A DNA stretch of 64,000 bases from Pseudoalteromonas apostichopi (GCF_030297135.1 NZ_AP028065.1:1488001-1552000), one strand, 5' to 3'; shown: positions 25,014 to 34,255, counted from the first letter of the stretch. A program made the numbers and translations. The notes: generated from the letters alone by a model not told the origin.

Positions 25014-25271
25014 TTAAGCTTTCTTTGGACGCTCAACAACGTCTACTAAAGTCCAAGACTTAGTCTTAGAAATAGGAGCGCACTCAGAAATAGTAACTAC
25101 GTCACCAGTTTGAGCTGTGTTGTTTTCGTCATGTACGTGTAGTTTAGTCGTACGTTTGATGAATTTACCATATACTGGATGCTTCACGTAACGTGCGATA
25201 GCAACAGTGAAAGATTTGTCCATCTTGTCGCTGATTACACGGCCTTGAAGAGTACGGATTTTATCGCTCAT
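25014..25271 (-). CDS. rpsQ: 30S ribosomal protein S17
   Basis: Primary 16S rRNA-binding protein of the small subunit, 85 residues. The OB-fold signature VISDKMDKSFTVAI and the segment HPVYGKFIKRTTKLHVHDE are typical. Its start overlaps the rpmC stop by one base. It is the last gene of this S10 operon; rplN does not follow. Confidence 0.98.
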   Translation of the reverse strand: MSDKIRTLQGRVISDKMDKSFTVAIARYVKHPVYGKFIKRTTKLHVHDENNTAQTGDVVTISECAPISKTKSWTLVDVVERPKKA

Positions 25272-25462
25272 TATTGACCTGCCTTCTGGTTAATAACTGT
25301 TTTTACACGCGCGATATCGCGACGTACTGTTCTTAGCGTGTGTGTCTGAGCTAACTGACCAGTGCTTGCTTGCATGCGCAGGTTGAACTGCTCACGAAGA
25401 AGTCCTAGAAGTTCAGCATTTAGCTCTTCTACGCTTTTGTCTTTTAGTTCGCTAGCTTTCAT
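25271..25462 (-). CDS. rpmC: 50S ribosomal protein L29
   Basis: Two-helix protein at the peptide exit tunnel, 63 residues. The start MKASELKDKSVEELNAELL and the segment LRTVRRDIARVKTVI are typical. Stop and start codons overlap by one base with both neighbours, which implies tight translational coupling. Confidence 0.98.
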   Translation of the reverse strand: MKASELKDKSVEELNAELLGLLREQFNLRMQASTGQLAQTHTLRTVRRDIARVKTVINQKAGQ

Positions 25463-25875
25463 TACATCACCGTCCGAGTTACGAAAGTTGTTGTGAATGG
25501 TAATTTACGCGCTGCAAGGTTGAATGCTTCACGAGCAAGCTCTTCAGAAACACCTTCCATTTCGTAAAGTACTTTACCAGGTTGAATTTCAGCAACCCAA
25601 TATTCAACAGAACCTTTACCTTTACCCATACGAACTTCTAATGGTTTGTTCGTAATTGGCTTATCTGGGAATACACGAATCCAGATTTTACCTTGACGCT
25701 TTACGTGACGTGTCATAGCACGACGAGCTGCTTCGATTTGACGAGCAGTCATACGGCCACGGCCAGTAGCTTTCAAACCGAAAGTACCGAAGCTTACTTT
25801 GTTACCGTTTTGCGCTAAACCGCGGTTGCGGCCTTTGTGCATTTTACGGAATTTTGTACGTTTTGGCTGTAACAT
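25462..25875 (-). CDS. rplP: 50S ribosomal protein L16
   Basis: Large-subunit protein near the A-site tRNA, 137 residues. LQPKRTKFRKMHKGRNRGLA at the start and GKGKGSVEYWVAEIQPG in the middle are characteristic. It overlaps rpmC by one base and follows rpsC by 12 bp. Confidence 0.98.
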   Translation of the reverse strand: MLQPKRTKFRKMHKGRNRGLAQNGNKVSFGTFGLKATGRGRMTARQIEAARRAMTRHVKRQGKIWIRVFPDKPITNKPLEVRMGKGKGSVEYWVAEIQPGKVLYEMEGVSEELAREAFNLAARKLPFTTTFVTRTVM

Positions 25876-25887
25876 TACTCGCTACCT

Positions 25888-26589
25888 CTACTTAGCACTT
25901 TTTTTGGCTTTCTTTGGCGCGCGTTTAGCTGGCTTCTCTTGCTCTTGTACTAGTGGTAAACCACCAATAACTTCGCCTTTGAAGATCCAAACTTTAACAC
26001 CAATGATACCATAAGTGGTTAAGGCTTCAGAAGTTGCGTAGTCGATATCAGCACGAAGAGTATGTAGAGGTACACGACCTTCACGATACCATTCTGAACG
26101 TGCGATCTCAGCACCGCCAAGACGACCGCTAACTTCAACTTTGATACCCTTTGCACCAATGCGCATTGCATTTTGTACCGAACGCTTCATAGCGCGACGG
26201 AACATAACACGACGCTCTAGCTGTGACGCAATACCGTCAGCTACTAGTTGTGCATCAAGTTCAGGCTTACGAACTTCAGCGATATTAATCTGAGCCGGAA
26301 CACCTGCAATCTTAGTTACTGCTTGACGTAGTTTTTCAACGTCTTCGCCTTTTTTACCGATAACAACACCAGGACGAGCTGTGTGAATTGTTACACGGAT
26401 AGATTTAGCTGGACGCTCAATAACGATTTTAGACACAGAAGCCGCTTTTAATTCCTTAGTAAGGAATGTACGTACTTTGTGATCGCCAAAAAGCTGATCA
26501 GAGAAATCTTTTGAATTCGCGTACCAGGTAGAAACCCAAGGTTTAGAGATACCTAGGCGAATACCAGTAGGATGAACTTTTTGTCCCAT
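25888..26589 (-). CDS. rpsC: 30S ribosomal protein S3
   Basis: Small-subunit protein at the mRNA entry, 233 residues, with an N-terminal segment GQKVHPTGIRLGI and the KH motif GVVIGKKGEDVEKLR near residue 75. The C-terminus is Lys/Ala-rich. It lies 11 bp after rplV in the operon. Confidence 0.98.
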   Translation of the reverse strand: MGQKVHPTGIRLGISKPWVSTWYANSKDFSDQLFGDHKVRTFLTKELKAASVSKIVIERPAKSIRVTIHTARPGVVIGKKGEDVEKLRQAVTKIAGVPAQINIAEVRKPELDAQLVADGIASQLERRVMFRRAMKRSVQNAMRIGAKGIKVEVSGRLGGAEIARSEWYREGRVPLHTLRADIDYATSEALTTYGIIGVKVWIFKGEVIGGLPLVQEQEKPAKRAPKKAKKSAK

Positions 26590-26600
26590 TACTTATACTC

Positions 26601-26933
26601 CTAGCTATCTGAAACCACAACAGTGATGTGGCTTGTACGCTTAAGGATGCGGTCTGCGCGTCCTTTAGCACGTGGCATAATACGCTTCATTGTTGGACCA
26701 TCGTCCACAAAGATCGTAGTTACACGAAGCTCATCAATGTCAGCACCTTCGTTATGCTCTGCGTTAGCAATAGCAGACTCAAGTACTTTCTTAACTAATA
26801 CAGCCGCTTTTTTAGGGCTGTACGCCAGGATTTCTAGAGCGCGATCAACCGGAAGTCCGCGGATCTGATCTGCAACTAGACGTGCTTTTTGCGCCGAACC
26901 AGAGGCGAATTTATGTTTAGCTAATGCTTGCAT
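26601..26933 (-). CDS. rplV: 50S ribosomal protein L22
   Basis: 110-residue protein of the exit tunnel, site of macrolide-resistance changes in other bacteria. LVADQIRGLPVDRALEIL and the C-terminal loop PRAKGRADRILKRTSHI are typical. No loop deletion or duplication is seen. Confidence 0.98.
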   Translation of the reverse strand: MQALAKHKFASGSAQKARLVADQIRGLPVDRALEILAYSPKKAAVLVKKVLESAIANAEHNEGADIDELRVTTIFVDDGPTMKRIMPRAKGRADRILKRTSHITVVVSDS

Positions 26934-26947
26934 TTATCATTCCCCTC

Positions 26948-27226
26948 TTAACGTTTCTTCGCTTTCTTATCCGCAGCGTGACCGCGGTAAGTGCGAGTTG
27001 GTGCAAATTCACCTAGTTTGTGACCGATCATTTCGTCTGTGATGAACACAGGAACGTGCTGACGACCATTATGGACAGCGATGGTCAATCCGATCATGTT
27101 AGGTATGATCATTGAACGACGGCTCCAAGTTTTAATTGGCTTCTTGTCACCGCTTTCCAACGCTTTCTCTACCTTCTTCAGCAAGTGTAGGTCAATAAAA
27201 GGACCTTTCTTGAGAGAACGTGGCAT
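26948..27226 (-). CDS. rpsS: 30S ribosomal protein S19
   Basis: 92-residue head protein of the small subunit that contacts S13. MPRSLKKGPFIDLHLLKKVE at the start and HKLGEFAPTRTYRGHAADKK near the end are characteristic. Located between rplB and rplV in canonical order. Confidence 0.98.
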   Translation of the reverse strand: MPRSLKKGPFIDLHLLKKVEKALESGDKKPIKTWSRRSMIIPNMIGLTIAVHNGRQHVPVFITDEMIGHKLGEFAPTRTYRGHAADKKAKKR

Positions 27227-27242
27227 GGCTATTCCTCAACTA

Positions 27243-28067
27243 TTATTTAGTACGACGACGTACGATAAATTTATCAGTACGCTTGTTCTTACGTGTCTTA
27301 GCACCTTTAGTCGGTTTACCCCATGGAGACACAGGATGACGACCACCAGATGTACGACCTTCACCACCACCGTGCGGGTGATCTACCGGGTTCATGGCAA
27401 CACCACGAACTGTCGGACGGATACCACGCCAGCGATTTGCACCAGCTTTACCTAGTGAACGAAGCATATGCTCAGCATTACCTACTTCACCAAGTGTTGC
27501 GCGACAGTCAGATAGAACTTTACGAACTTCGCCAGAACGAAGACGTAGAGTTACGTATTGACCTTCACGAGCAAGGATTTGAACGTATGCACCAGCAGAA
27601 CGTGCGATTTGCGCACCTTTACCTGGTTTTAATTCTACGTTGTGAACAGTCGAACCTACAGGCATGTTACGCATTGGTAACGTGTTACCAGCTTTGATTG
27701 GTGCATCAATACCAGATTGGATTGAATCACCAGCTTTTAAGCCTTTAGGTGCAATAATGTAACGACGCTCACCGTCTGCATATAATACAAGAGCGATGTT
27801 TGCGCTACGGTTTGGATCATACTCTAGACGCTCAACAACAGCTGGAATGCCATCTTTAGTGCGTTTAAAGTCGATTACACGGTAATGATGCTTATGACCA
27901 CCACCGATGTGACGAACCGTGATACGACCTTTGTTATTACGACCACCAGACTTAGAGTTTTTCTCTAGTAGTGGTGCGTAAGGTTTACCCTTATGTAGAT
28001 CTGGGTTAACCACTTTAACCAGGTGACGACGACCCGCAGAAGTTGGTTTACACTTTTGAAGTGCCAT
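27243..28067 (-). CDS. rplB: 50S ribosomal protein L2
   Basis: Core protein of the peptidyl-transferase region, 274 residues. GRITVRHIGGGHKHHYR in the first third and the conserved C-terminal NPVDHPHGGGEGRTSGGRHP are present, including the functionally important His of the HPHGGGEG motif. Canonical position between rplW and rpsS. Confidence 0.99.
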   Translation of the reverse strand: MALQKCKPTSAGRRHLVKVVNPDLHKGKPYAPLLEKNSKSGGRNNKGRITVRHIGGGHKHHYRVIDFKRTKDGIPAVVERLEYDPNRSANIALVLYADGERRYIIAPKGLKAGDSIQSGIDAPIKAGNTLPMRNMPVGSTVHNVELKPGKGAQIARSAGAYVQILAREGQYVTLRLRSGEVRKVLSDCRATLGEVGNAEHMLRSLGKAGANRWRGIRPTVRGVAMNPVDHPHGGGEGRTSGGRHPVSPWGKPTKGAKTRKNKRTDKFIVRRRTK

Positions 28068-28084
28068 AATTCTAACTCCCCTTA

Positions 28085-28387
28085 TTACTCGGCGCCGCCG
28101 ACAAAGTCTAGCTCGCTACCTTCTTTAAGAGTAACGTAAGCTTTCTTCCAGTCTGAACGACGACCGAAACGCATGCCAGTACGTTTTGTTTTACCCTTAA
28201 CGTTTAGTGTGCGAACACCAGTTACTTCTACTTCAAAAAGCTTTTCTGCTGCAGCTTTGATTTCAGCTTTAGTTGCATCAGAAGCTACTTTGAAAACAAT
28301 CGTGTTGTTTTCTTCAGCAGCGATAGTGCTTTTTTCAGAGATGTGTGGAGCAAGGATCACTTTTAAAAGACGTTCTTCACGGATCAT
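28085..28387 (-). CDS. rplW: 50S ribosomal protein L23
   Basis: 100-residue exit-site protein that docks trigger factor and SRP. ILAPHISEKSTIAAEENN and the loop VKGKTKRTGMRFGRRSDWKK are characteristic. The start overlaps the rplD stop by 4 nt. Confidence 0.98.
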   Translation of the reverse strand: MIREERLLKVILAPHISEKSTIAAEENNTIVFKVASDATKAEIKAAAEKLFEVEVTGVRTLNVKGKTKRTGMRFGRRSDWKKAYVTLKEGSELDFVGGAE

Positions 28388-28992
28388 GCTAGCGCCTCCT
28401 CAAGTTGCTTAACAGCAGCAGCTGTAATAAGTACCTTATCGAAAGCGATTAGGCTTACAGGATCGATACCAGCTACATCACGCGTGTCAACCTTGTATAG
28501 GTTACGTGCCGATAAGAAAAGATTCTCATCTACTTCTTCAGTCACGATTAGAACATCTTTAAGCTCAAGTTCTTTAAGCTTAGCAACTAGTTCTTTAGTT
28601 TTTGGTGCTTCAAGACCAAACTGTTCAACAACGATTAAACGCTCTTGACGAACTAATTCAGATAAGATGCTTTTGATCGCACCGCGGTACATTTTACGGT
28701 TTACTTTTTGGCTGTGATCTTGTGGTTTAGCTGCGAAGCTAACGCCACCTGAACGCCAAATTGGGCTACGAATTGTACCAGCACGTGCACGGCCAGTACC
28801 TTTTTGAGACCATGGTTTTTTACCACCACCGCTTACTTCAGAACGTGTCTTCTGAGCACGAGTACCTTGACGAGCACCTGCTGCGTAAGCAACAACTACT
28901 TGGTGTACTAATGCTTCGTTAAACTCACGTCCAAAAGTAGCTTCAGAAACTTCAAGAGCGCCAGAAGCGTCTTTAATTGCTAATTCCATCAC
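28384..28992 (-). CDS. rplD: 50S ribosomal protein L4
   Basis: 202-residue tunnel protein; in E. coli it also represses its own S10 operon by acting on the mRNA leader. The arm GGGKKPWSQKGTGRARAGT and the following PIWRSGGVSFAAKPQDHSQK are intact. Whether it regulates the leader found upstream of rpsJ here is inferred by analogy. Confidence 0.98.
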   Translation of the reverse strand: MMELAIKDASGALEVSEATFGREFNEALVHQVVVAYAAGARQGTRAQKTRSEVSGGGKKPWSQKGTGRARAGTIRSPIWRSGGVSFAAKPQDHSQKVNRKMYRGAIKSILSELVRQERLIVVEQFGLEAPKTKELVAKLKELELKDVLIVTEEVDENLFLSARNLYKVDTRDVAGIDPVSLIAFDKVLITAAAVKQLEEALA

Positions 28993-29006
28993 TAAATCTC
29001 CAGGAC

Positions 29007-29642
29007 TTATGCTTTAACAGCTGGTTTAACGATAACGTCACCGCCGATAGCGCCAGGTACTGCACCTTTAACTAAAAGCAAGTTACGCTCAGCGTCAACG
29101 CGAACTAGTTCTAAGTTTTGAGTCGTTACACGCTCAGCACCCATGTGACCGGCCATTTTCTTACCTTTAAACACCTTACCAGGTGATTGGTTTTGACCGA
29201 TTGAACCAGGAGCACGGTGAGATAGAGAGTTACCGTGAGTAGCGTCTTGCATGCTGAAGTTCCAGCGCTTAACACCACCTTGGAAACCTTTACCTTTAGA
29301 AGTACCGGTTACGTCAACTTTGTTGATTTCGTTGAATAATTCAACAGTAAGCTCAGCGCCTACTTCAAAATCGCCTTCACCACCATTTAGGCGGAATTCC
29401 CACAGACCGCGACCCGCTTCAACACCAGCTTTAGCGAAGTGACCCGCTGCTGCTTTGTTTACACGGCTTGCTTTTTTAGTGCCTGCGGTTACTTGAAGCG
29501 CGTTATAACCGTCAGTTGCTTCAGATTTGATCTGAGCAATACGGTTAGGAGTCGCTTCGATAACTGTCACAGGGATAGATACACCATCTTCAGTGAAGAT
29601 ACGTGTCATACCCACTTTACGACCGACTAGACCTAATGCCAT
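29007..29642 (-). CDS. rplC: 50S ribosomal protein L3
   Basis: 211-residue protein near the peptidyl-transferase centre. LGLVGRKVGMTRIFTEDG at the start and the loop GNSLSHRAPGSIGQNQSPGK near residue 140 are typical; the glutamine modified by PrmB in other species lies in GQNQSPG. Follows rpsJ by 27 bp. Confidence 0.98.
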   Translation of the reverse strand: MALGLVGRKVGMTRIFTEDGVSIPVTVIEATPNRIAQIKSEATDGYNALQVTAGTKKASRVNKAAAGHFAKAGVEAGRGLWEFRLNGGEGDFEVGAELTVELFNEINKVDVTGTSKGKGFQGGVKRWNFSMQDATHGNSLSHRAPGSIGQNQSPGKVFKGKKMAGHMGAERVTTQNLELVRVDAERNLLLVKGAVPGAIGGDVIVKPAVKA

Positions 29643-29669
29643 TTTCCTAAAACCTCTCTAATCTTCCGA

Positions 29670-29981
29670 TTAACCCAGGCTGATTTGAACATCAACACCA
29701 GCAGCAAGATCTAAACGCATAAGAGCGTCAACAGTCTTGTCAGTTGGTTCTACGATGTCGATCAGACGTTTATGGGTGCGGATTTCGTACTGATCACGCG
29801 CGTCTTTGTTAACGTGCGGTGAAGTTAGTACAGTAAAACGTTCAAAGCGTGTAGGTAGTGGGATTGGACCACGTACTTGTGCGCCAGTGCGTTTCGCAGT
29901 TTCCACGATTTCCGCCGTTGATTGGTCAATCAAACGGTGGTCAAAAGCTTTTAGGCGAATACGAATGCGTTGATTTGACAT
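29670..29981 (-). CDS. rpsJ: 30S ribosomal protein S10
   Basis: 103-residue protein that also serves as transcription antitermination factor NusE. IRIRLKAFDHRLIDQSTAEI and GPIPLPTRFERFTVLTSPHV are characteristic. First gene of the operon, with a 180-nt leader. Neither fusA nor a tuf gene precedes it; the next gene upstream is plsB on the other strand. Confidence 0.98.
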   Translation of the reverse strand: MSNQRIRIRLKAFDHRLIDQSTAEIVETAKRTGAQVRGPIPLPTRFERFTVLTSPHVNKDARDQYEIRTHKRLIDIVEPTDKTVDALMRLDLAAGVDVQISLG

Positions 29982-30164
29982 TCTTAAACCTCAATATAAA
30001 GAGCATTTAAAAAGAGCATAAAAAAACGACCGAAACATACTTATTAATTAAGACGTCGGCTGTTCTCTTATATCTACGTTGAATTCCAAATCGGAATTCC
30101 TGTTTATTAGCTTGAAATCCAAGCTTAATTTTTCCTTCCAAGTTCCCGAGGGAATTTTGAAAGC
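29982..30164 (-). promoter_or_regulatory. S10 operon leader, candidate L4-responsive attenuator
   Basis: From the inferred start near 30164 to rpsJ the minus-strand leader holds several hairpins: TTCCC/GGGAA, AAGCTTG/CAAGCT and GGAATTCC/GGAATTC. Just before rpsJ a CGAC/GTCG stem is followed by TTTTTTT, which resembles the U-run hairpin at which E. coli L4 causes premature termination. Stem pairing was done by eye and the last stem is short. Confidence 0.5.
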
Positions 30165-30170
30165 CTGCGT

Positions 30171-30198
30171 ATTATAGATAGATTGGTGATAAATGCAA
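30171..30198 (-). promoter_or_regulatory. S10 operon promoter
   Basis: On the minus strand TTGCAT (30198-30193), 16 bp, then a perfect TATAAT (30176-30171). It gives a leader of about 180 nt before rpsJ. Confidence 0.75.
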
Positions 30199-30412
30199 CA
30201 ACTATTTTTAAAATCCCAAAGGTCTAAATTAAACTTTGTTTATTTTTCGAACTTTATCAATAACATTAGCGTCTTTAAATTATACTTGGTTCGGTAAAGG
30301 AGCTAGAAAATCGCTTTTAAATGGTCAGTCCAGTTAATAATTGTTATTCTATGCTGCTTATTTTTGACCACACTCGGTCTATTTAATATCTACTAATAAC
30401 TTTGGTGAGTTG

Positions 30413-32863
30413 ATGCGTATCATTAATCGTTGTTTAAATTTCATTTCTGCCGGTATGAACCGCTTGTTTGTAAAAAGTAAGGTGCTACCAGAAAACCCGA
30501 TTGAACAATACAATCTAAACCCAGCCAACCCGACCTTCTATATTGTTAGGCTTAATGCGCGTTCTGATTTAGCCGCACTCGCACGGGTATGTAAGAAATA
30601 CGGTTTACCAGACCCAACCGAAGAACAGTTATTAGGTAATGCTGAACTTGATCGCTTTATTGGTATTCAAAACCCGCCACCGCTAATTGGTAACAAAAGC
30701 AAACCAAGCAATGCCCTGCAACAAGGCAAACAGATTATTGACCATCTGATGCAATCAGGTGAGAAAAACGTTCAAGTGATCCCAGTGACGATTTTATGGG
30801 GCAGAAACCCAGGAAAAGAAAAGCCAGGTTTGGGAACTTTGGTATCTCACTCATTAACACCTAGCTGGTTTCGTAAGTTCTTTGTGCTGCTATTCTCTGG
30901 GCGCGATAACTTTATTCGTTTTAGTCAGCCGCTCGACTTATCTTTATTAGTAAATGAAAAAGCCGATGTTGATGAGCTTCCGCATAAATTATTACGTGTA
31001 GCCCGTGTACACTTTCGCCGTCAAAAACTAGCAGCGACAGGCCCGAAGATGCCATCGCGTGAGCAGCTTTTTAATTCGCTACTTGCATCACCAACAATTA
31101 AAAAAGCAATTCAAATAGAAGCGAAAGAAAAGAACATCAGCCAAGAGCAAGCTCGCCAAAATGCCCTTAAATTACTTGATGAGATTGCCGCCAATTACAG
31201 CGATGCAACTATTCGTGTTGCAGACCGTATTTTAACTTGGCTTTGGAATAAACTTTATAACGGTATTGATATTAAGTTTTCTGAACAAGTGCATGAGCTT
31301 ACAGATAAAGGTCACGAGATTATTTATATGCCATGTCACCGCTCGCATATGGATTACTTATTGCTGACCTACTCTATTTACCATTTAGGCTTGGTTCCGC
31401 CGCATATCGCCGCAGGTATCAACTTAAACTTCTTCCCGGCAGGTGGTATTTTCCGTCGTAGTGGTGCTTTCTTTATTCGCCGCTCATTCGCGGGCAATAA
31501 ATTGTATTCATCTGTATTTAAAGAGTATCTGAGCCAGTTATTTATCAAAGGCTATTCAGTAAAGTTTTACACTGAGGGTGGCCGTAGCCGCACTGGTCGC
31601 TTGTTACCCCCAAAAACAGGCATGCTCGCCATGACGTTGCAAGCCATGCTACGTGGCATTGATCGCCCTATTTCGATTGTTCCTGTATACATTGGTTATG
31701 AGCACGTAATGGAAATTAATACCTACTTAAAAGAGCTTGCTGGTAACGATAAGAAAGGTGAGTCGGTATTAGGTATCTTTAAAGCGATAAAAAACCTAAA
31801 AAACTATGGCCGTGGTTACCTAAACTTTGGCGACCCTATTTCGATTAATCAATACCTAAATGATCAACAACCTGATTGGCGTGAATCTATTCACCCAACT
31901 GATGTTCAGAAACCACAATGGCTTGGACCGCAGGTCGCCGAACTTGCTGATAAGGTAATGGTTAATATTAATAGTGCTGCTGCACTAAATGCAGTGAATC
32001 TACTTGCCATGATTTTATTAGTTAATGATAAACATGCATTGAGTAGACCTAAGCTGATTGCTCAACTTGAGTTTTATCTTCATTTACAACGTAGCGCCAG
32101 TTACAGTGAAAAGGTGACCACACCAGACGAAAGCGCAGAACAGCTACTAGAGCATGCACTCAAACTTAATAAGTTTGATGTTATCAGTGATGAATTTGGC
32201 GAAATTATCGCTATCAACGATAAAGAAAAAACACTGTTTAACTACTACCGAAATAACGTATTGCACTTATTTGCAGTTCCAAGCTTATTGGCGCTGCATT
32301 TATTCAAGGCACACAAAACGACCTTAGCAGAGTGCCAAGCCTTAATTGCGCGTTTTTACCCGCTGTTTGCCAAAGAGTGGTTCCTACATGAGTTAGATGA
32401 AAACTACATTACTCGGGTTCTAGCAAGCTTCGTTGATCAAGATCTCATTGAAATTGATGGCGATAACATCAAGATCACCAACAGCAACGACTGTTTAGCA
32501 AAACTCGAAATGCTAGGTCGTGCCTTAAACCTAACGCTACAGCGTTACGCTATCGTGGTTGGCTTTATTCAAACTAGCAGTGGTATTGAGCGTGAAGAAC
32601 TTGAACACGAAAGCCAAGTGTTAGCAGAGCGCTTAGGCACCTTGCATGGCATTAAAACCCCAGAGTTCTTTGATAAAAAAGTGCTTATTGGTTTTATTTC
32701 AAGCTTACGTGAGCAAAAGCTAATTACCGAAACAGAGCAAGGCTTAACGGGCAGCAATGAGCTGTGTGAAGTGTATTTATATCTTAAAGCATTGCTGCCA
32801 GCACGGGTCTGGCAGTCAATTGATGATATAGTGCAAAGCCAAGCTCAGCATTCAGAAAATTAA
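30413..32863 (+). CDS. plsB: Glycerol-3-phosphate 1-O-acyltransferase
   Basis: Inner-membrane enzyme that acylates sn-1 of glycerol 3-phosphate in the first step of phospholipid synthesis. The 816-residue length matches proteobacterial PlsB. Acyltransferase blocks are present: HRSHMD near residue 306, GGIFRRSGAFFIRRSF near 345, the substrate motif EGGRSRTGR near 387 and SIVPVYIGYE near 422. The ATG at 30413 was chosen; a TTG directly before it is less likely. It is divergent from the S10 operon, and its stop overlaps that of convergent tesB. Confidence 0.96.
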   Translation: MRIINRCLNFISAGMNRLFVKSKVLPENPIEQYNLNPANPTFYIVRLNARSDLAALARVCKKYGLPDPTEEQLLGNAELDRFIGIQNPPPLIGNKSKPSNALQQGKQIIDHLMQSGEKNVQVIPVTILWGRNPGKEKPGLGTLVSHSLTPSWFRKFFVLLFSGRDNFIRFSQPLDLSLLVNEKADVDELPHKLLRVARVHFRRQKLAATGPKMPSREQLFNSLLASPTIKKAIQIEAKEKNISQEQARQNALKLLDEIAANYSDATIRVADRILTWLWNKLYNGIDIKFSEQVHELTDKGHEIIYMPCHRSHMDYLLLTYSIYHLGLVPPHIAAGINLNFFPAGGIFRRSGAFFIRRSFAGNKLYSSVFKEYLSQLFIKGYSVKFYTEGGRSRTGRLLPPKTGMLAMTLQAMLRGIDRPISIVPVYIGYEHVMEINTYLKELAGNDKKGESVLGIFKAIKNLKNYGRGYLNFGDPISINQYLNDQQPDWRESIHPTDVQKPQWLGPQVAELADKVMVNINSAAALNAVNLLAMILLVNDKHALSRPKLIAQLEFYLHLQRSASYSEKVTTPDESAEQLLEHALKLNKFDVISDEFGEIIAINDKEKTLFNYYRNNVLHLFAVPSLLALHLFKAHKTTLAECQALIARFYPLFAKEWFLHELDENYITRVLASFVDQDLIEIDGDNIKITNSNDCLAKLEMLGRALNLTLQRYAIVVGFIQTSSGIEREELEHESQVLAERLGTLHGIKTPEFFDKKVLIGFISSLREQKLITETEQGLTGSNELCEVYLYLKALLPARVWQSIDDIVQSQAQHSEN

Positions 32864-33717
32864 CGCTGGCGCATGACCCCTTCTTGGATCGTTGAGGCAA
32901 CCAAATTGCCTTGACGGTCAAAGAACTGACCTCGTACCAAACCACGACCAGAACTCGCACTTGGGCTATCAACCGAATATAAAATCCAATCATCCAGTCT
33001 AAAAGGACGGTGGAACCACATTGCATGGTCAATCGTCGCAACCTGCATATTCGGCTGCATAAACGATACACCGTGTGGCTGTAATGCGGTTGGTAAAAAT
33101 TCAAAATCAGACGCGTACGCAAGTAAGTAATTATGAATACGCTGGTCATCAGGCATCTCACCATTTGCTTTAAACCAAATATGCTTAACTGGCTCCATAA
33201 CTTGTGGTTTGAACGGGTTATGGAAAGTCACAGGACGCATTTCAATCGGTACTTCACGGATGAACTTATTACGAATTGGTTCAGGAATAAGCTCTGCATT
33301 TGCTTGGTAAAATTCAAGAGATGATTTTAATTCTTCAGGCTGAGGTACATCAGGCATCTGCGCTTGATGTGATAAGCCCTCTTCTTCACCTTGAAATGAG
33401 GCGGTCATGTAAAAAATCGGCTTACCGTATTGAATTGCTTTTACACGGCGAGTACTAAAGCTTTTACCATCACGAATATTCTCGACATCATAGACAATCG
33501 GCTTTGCAGCATCACCTGGGCGCAAAAAGTAAGAGTGTAAAGAGTGAACAATACGCCCTTGTGGTAATGTTTCTTTTGCAGCAGATAGGGCTTGCCCCAT
33601 TACTTGACCACCGAATACAGCTCTAAATCCTAAATCTTGGCTTTGCCCGCGATACAAGCCTTGCTCAATCTCTTCTAACGACATTAATGACAGTAGGTCA
33701 TCTAATACTTGGCTCAT
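32860..33717 (-). CDS. tesB: Acyl-CoA thioesterase II
   Basis: Double-hotdog thioesterase of 285 residues that hydrolyses acyl-CoAs of various lengths in the cytoplasm. The N-terminal hotdog shows YRGQSQDLGFRAVFGGQVMG and HSLHSYFLRPGD; the C-terminal one contains the catalytic Asp region ASDFEFLPTAL, DHAMWFHRPF and a Gln near the end (QEGVMRQR). The last bases overlap plsB's stop by 4 nt in convergent orientation; no room remains for a terminator. Confidence 0.95.
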   Translation of the reverse strand: MSQVLDDLLSLMSLEEIEQGLYRGQSQDLGFRAVFGGQVMGQALSAAKETLPQGRIVHSLHSYFLRPGDAAKPIVYDVENIRDGKSFSTRRVKAIQYGKPIFYMTASFQGEEEGLSHQAQMPDVPQPEELKSSLEFYQANAELIPEPIRNKFIREVPIEMRPVTFHNPFKPQVMEPVKHIWFKANGEMPDDQRIHNYLLAYASDFEFLPTALQPHGVSFMQPNMQVATIDHAMWFHRPFRLDDWILYSVDSPSASSGRGLVRGQFFDRQGNLVASTIQEGVMRQR

Positions 33718-33796
33718 TTATTTATCCTCAATCCCGACAAGCGTTTAATGATACTATAGACTAATTGGAAGTAAATCTTTGTAAGAGCACCTAATT

Positions 33797-34255
33797 ATGG
33801 CTTATTGGCTTTTTAAAACCGAACCCGATGCATTTTCAATTGATGATCTAAAAAACGCACCTGAGCAAACCTCTATGTGGGATGGCGTGCGTAATTATCA
33901 AGCCCGCAACTTTCTTCGCGATGGTATCAAGCAAGGTGACTTGGTAATGATTTATCATTCAAGTTGTAAACAGGTGGGTGTTGCAGGTATCGCTACGGTG
34001 ACTCGCGAAGCTTATGCCGACCCAACACAGTTTGATTTAAATAGCGATTACTACGATGCCAAAGCAACCGCTGATAACCCGCGCTGGTTTGTGGTCGATG
34101 TGAAATATCAATCACACCTTAAAAAGCTAGTTAGCCTGCAAGCAATTAAAGCCAATGAGTCAATTACCGAAATAGCCCTTAAAAAAGGCGGACGACTGTC
34201 AGTAATGCCGGTAACCGAACATGATTGGCAACAGATCATAGCAATGAGCTATTAA
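33797..34255 (+). CDS. EVE domain protein
   Basis: A 152-residue single EVE (PUA-like) domain, homologous to human THYN1 and bacterial YeeP/Atu-type EVE proteins. It starts AYWLFKTEPDAFSIDDL, with MWDGVRNYQARNFLRD and GDLVMIYHSSC following, all diagnostic. The fold is thought to recognise modified bases in nucleic acids, or modified nucleotides; its specific ligand here is unknown. It is a single gene divergent from tesB. Confidence 0.92.
   Translation: MAYWLFKTEPDAFSIDDLKNAPEQTSMWDGVRNYQARNFLRDGIKQGDLVMIYHSSCKQVGVAGIATVTREAYADPTQFDLNSDYYDAKATADNPRWFVVDVKYQSHLKKLVSLQAIKANESITEIALKKGGRLSVMPVTEHDWQQIIAMSY

Noticed and set aside
27081..27697. Two plus-strand ORFs of 124 codons opposite rpsS/rplB
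   Set aside because: Shadows of highly biased ribosomal codons on the other strand; no start signals.
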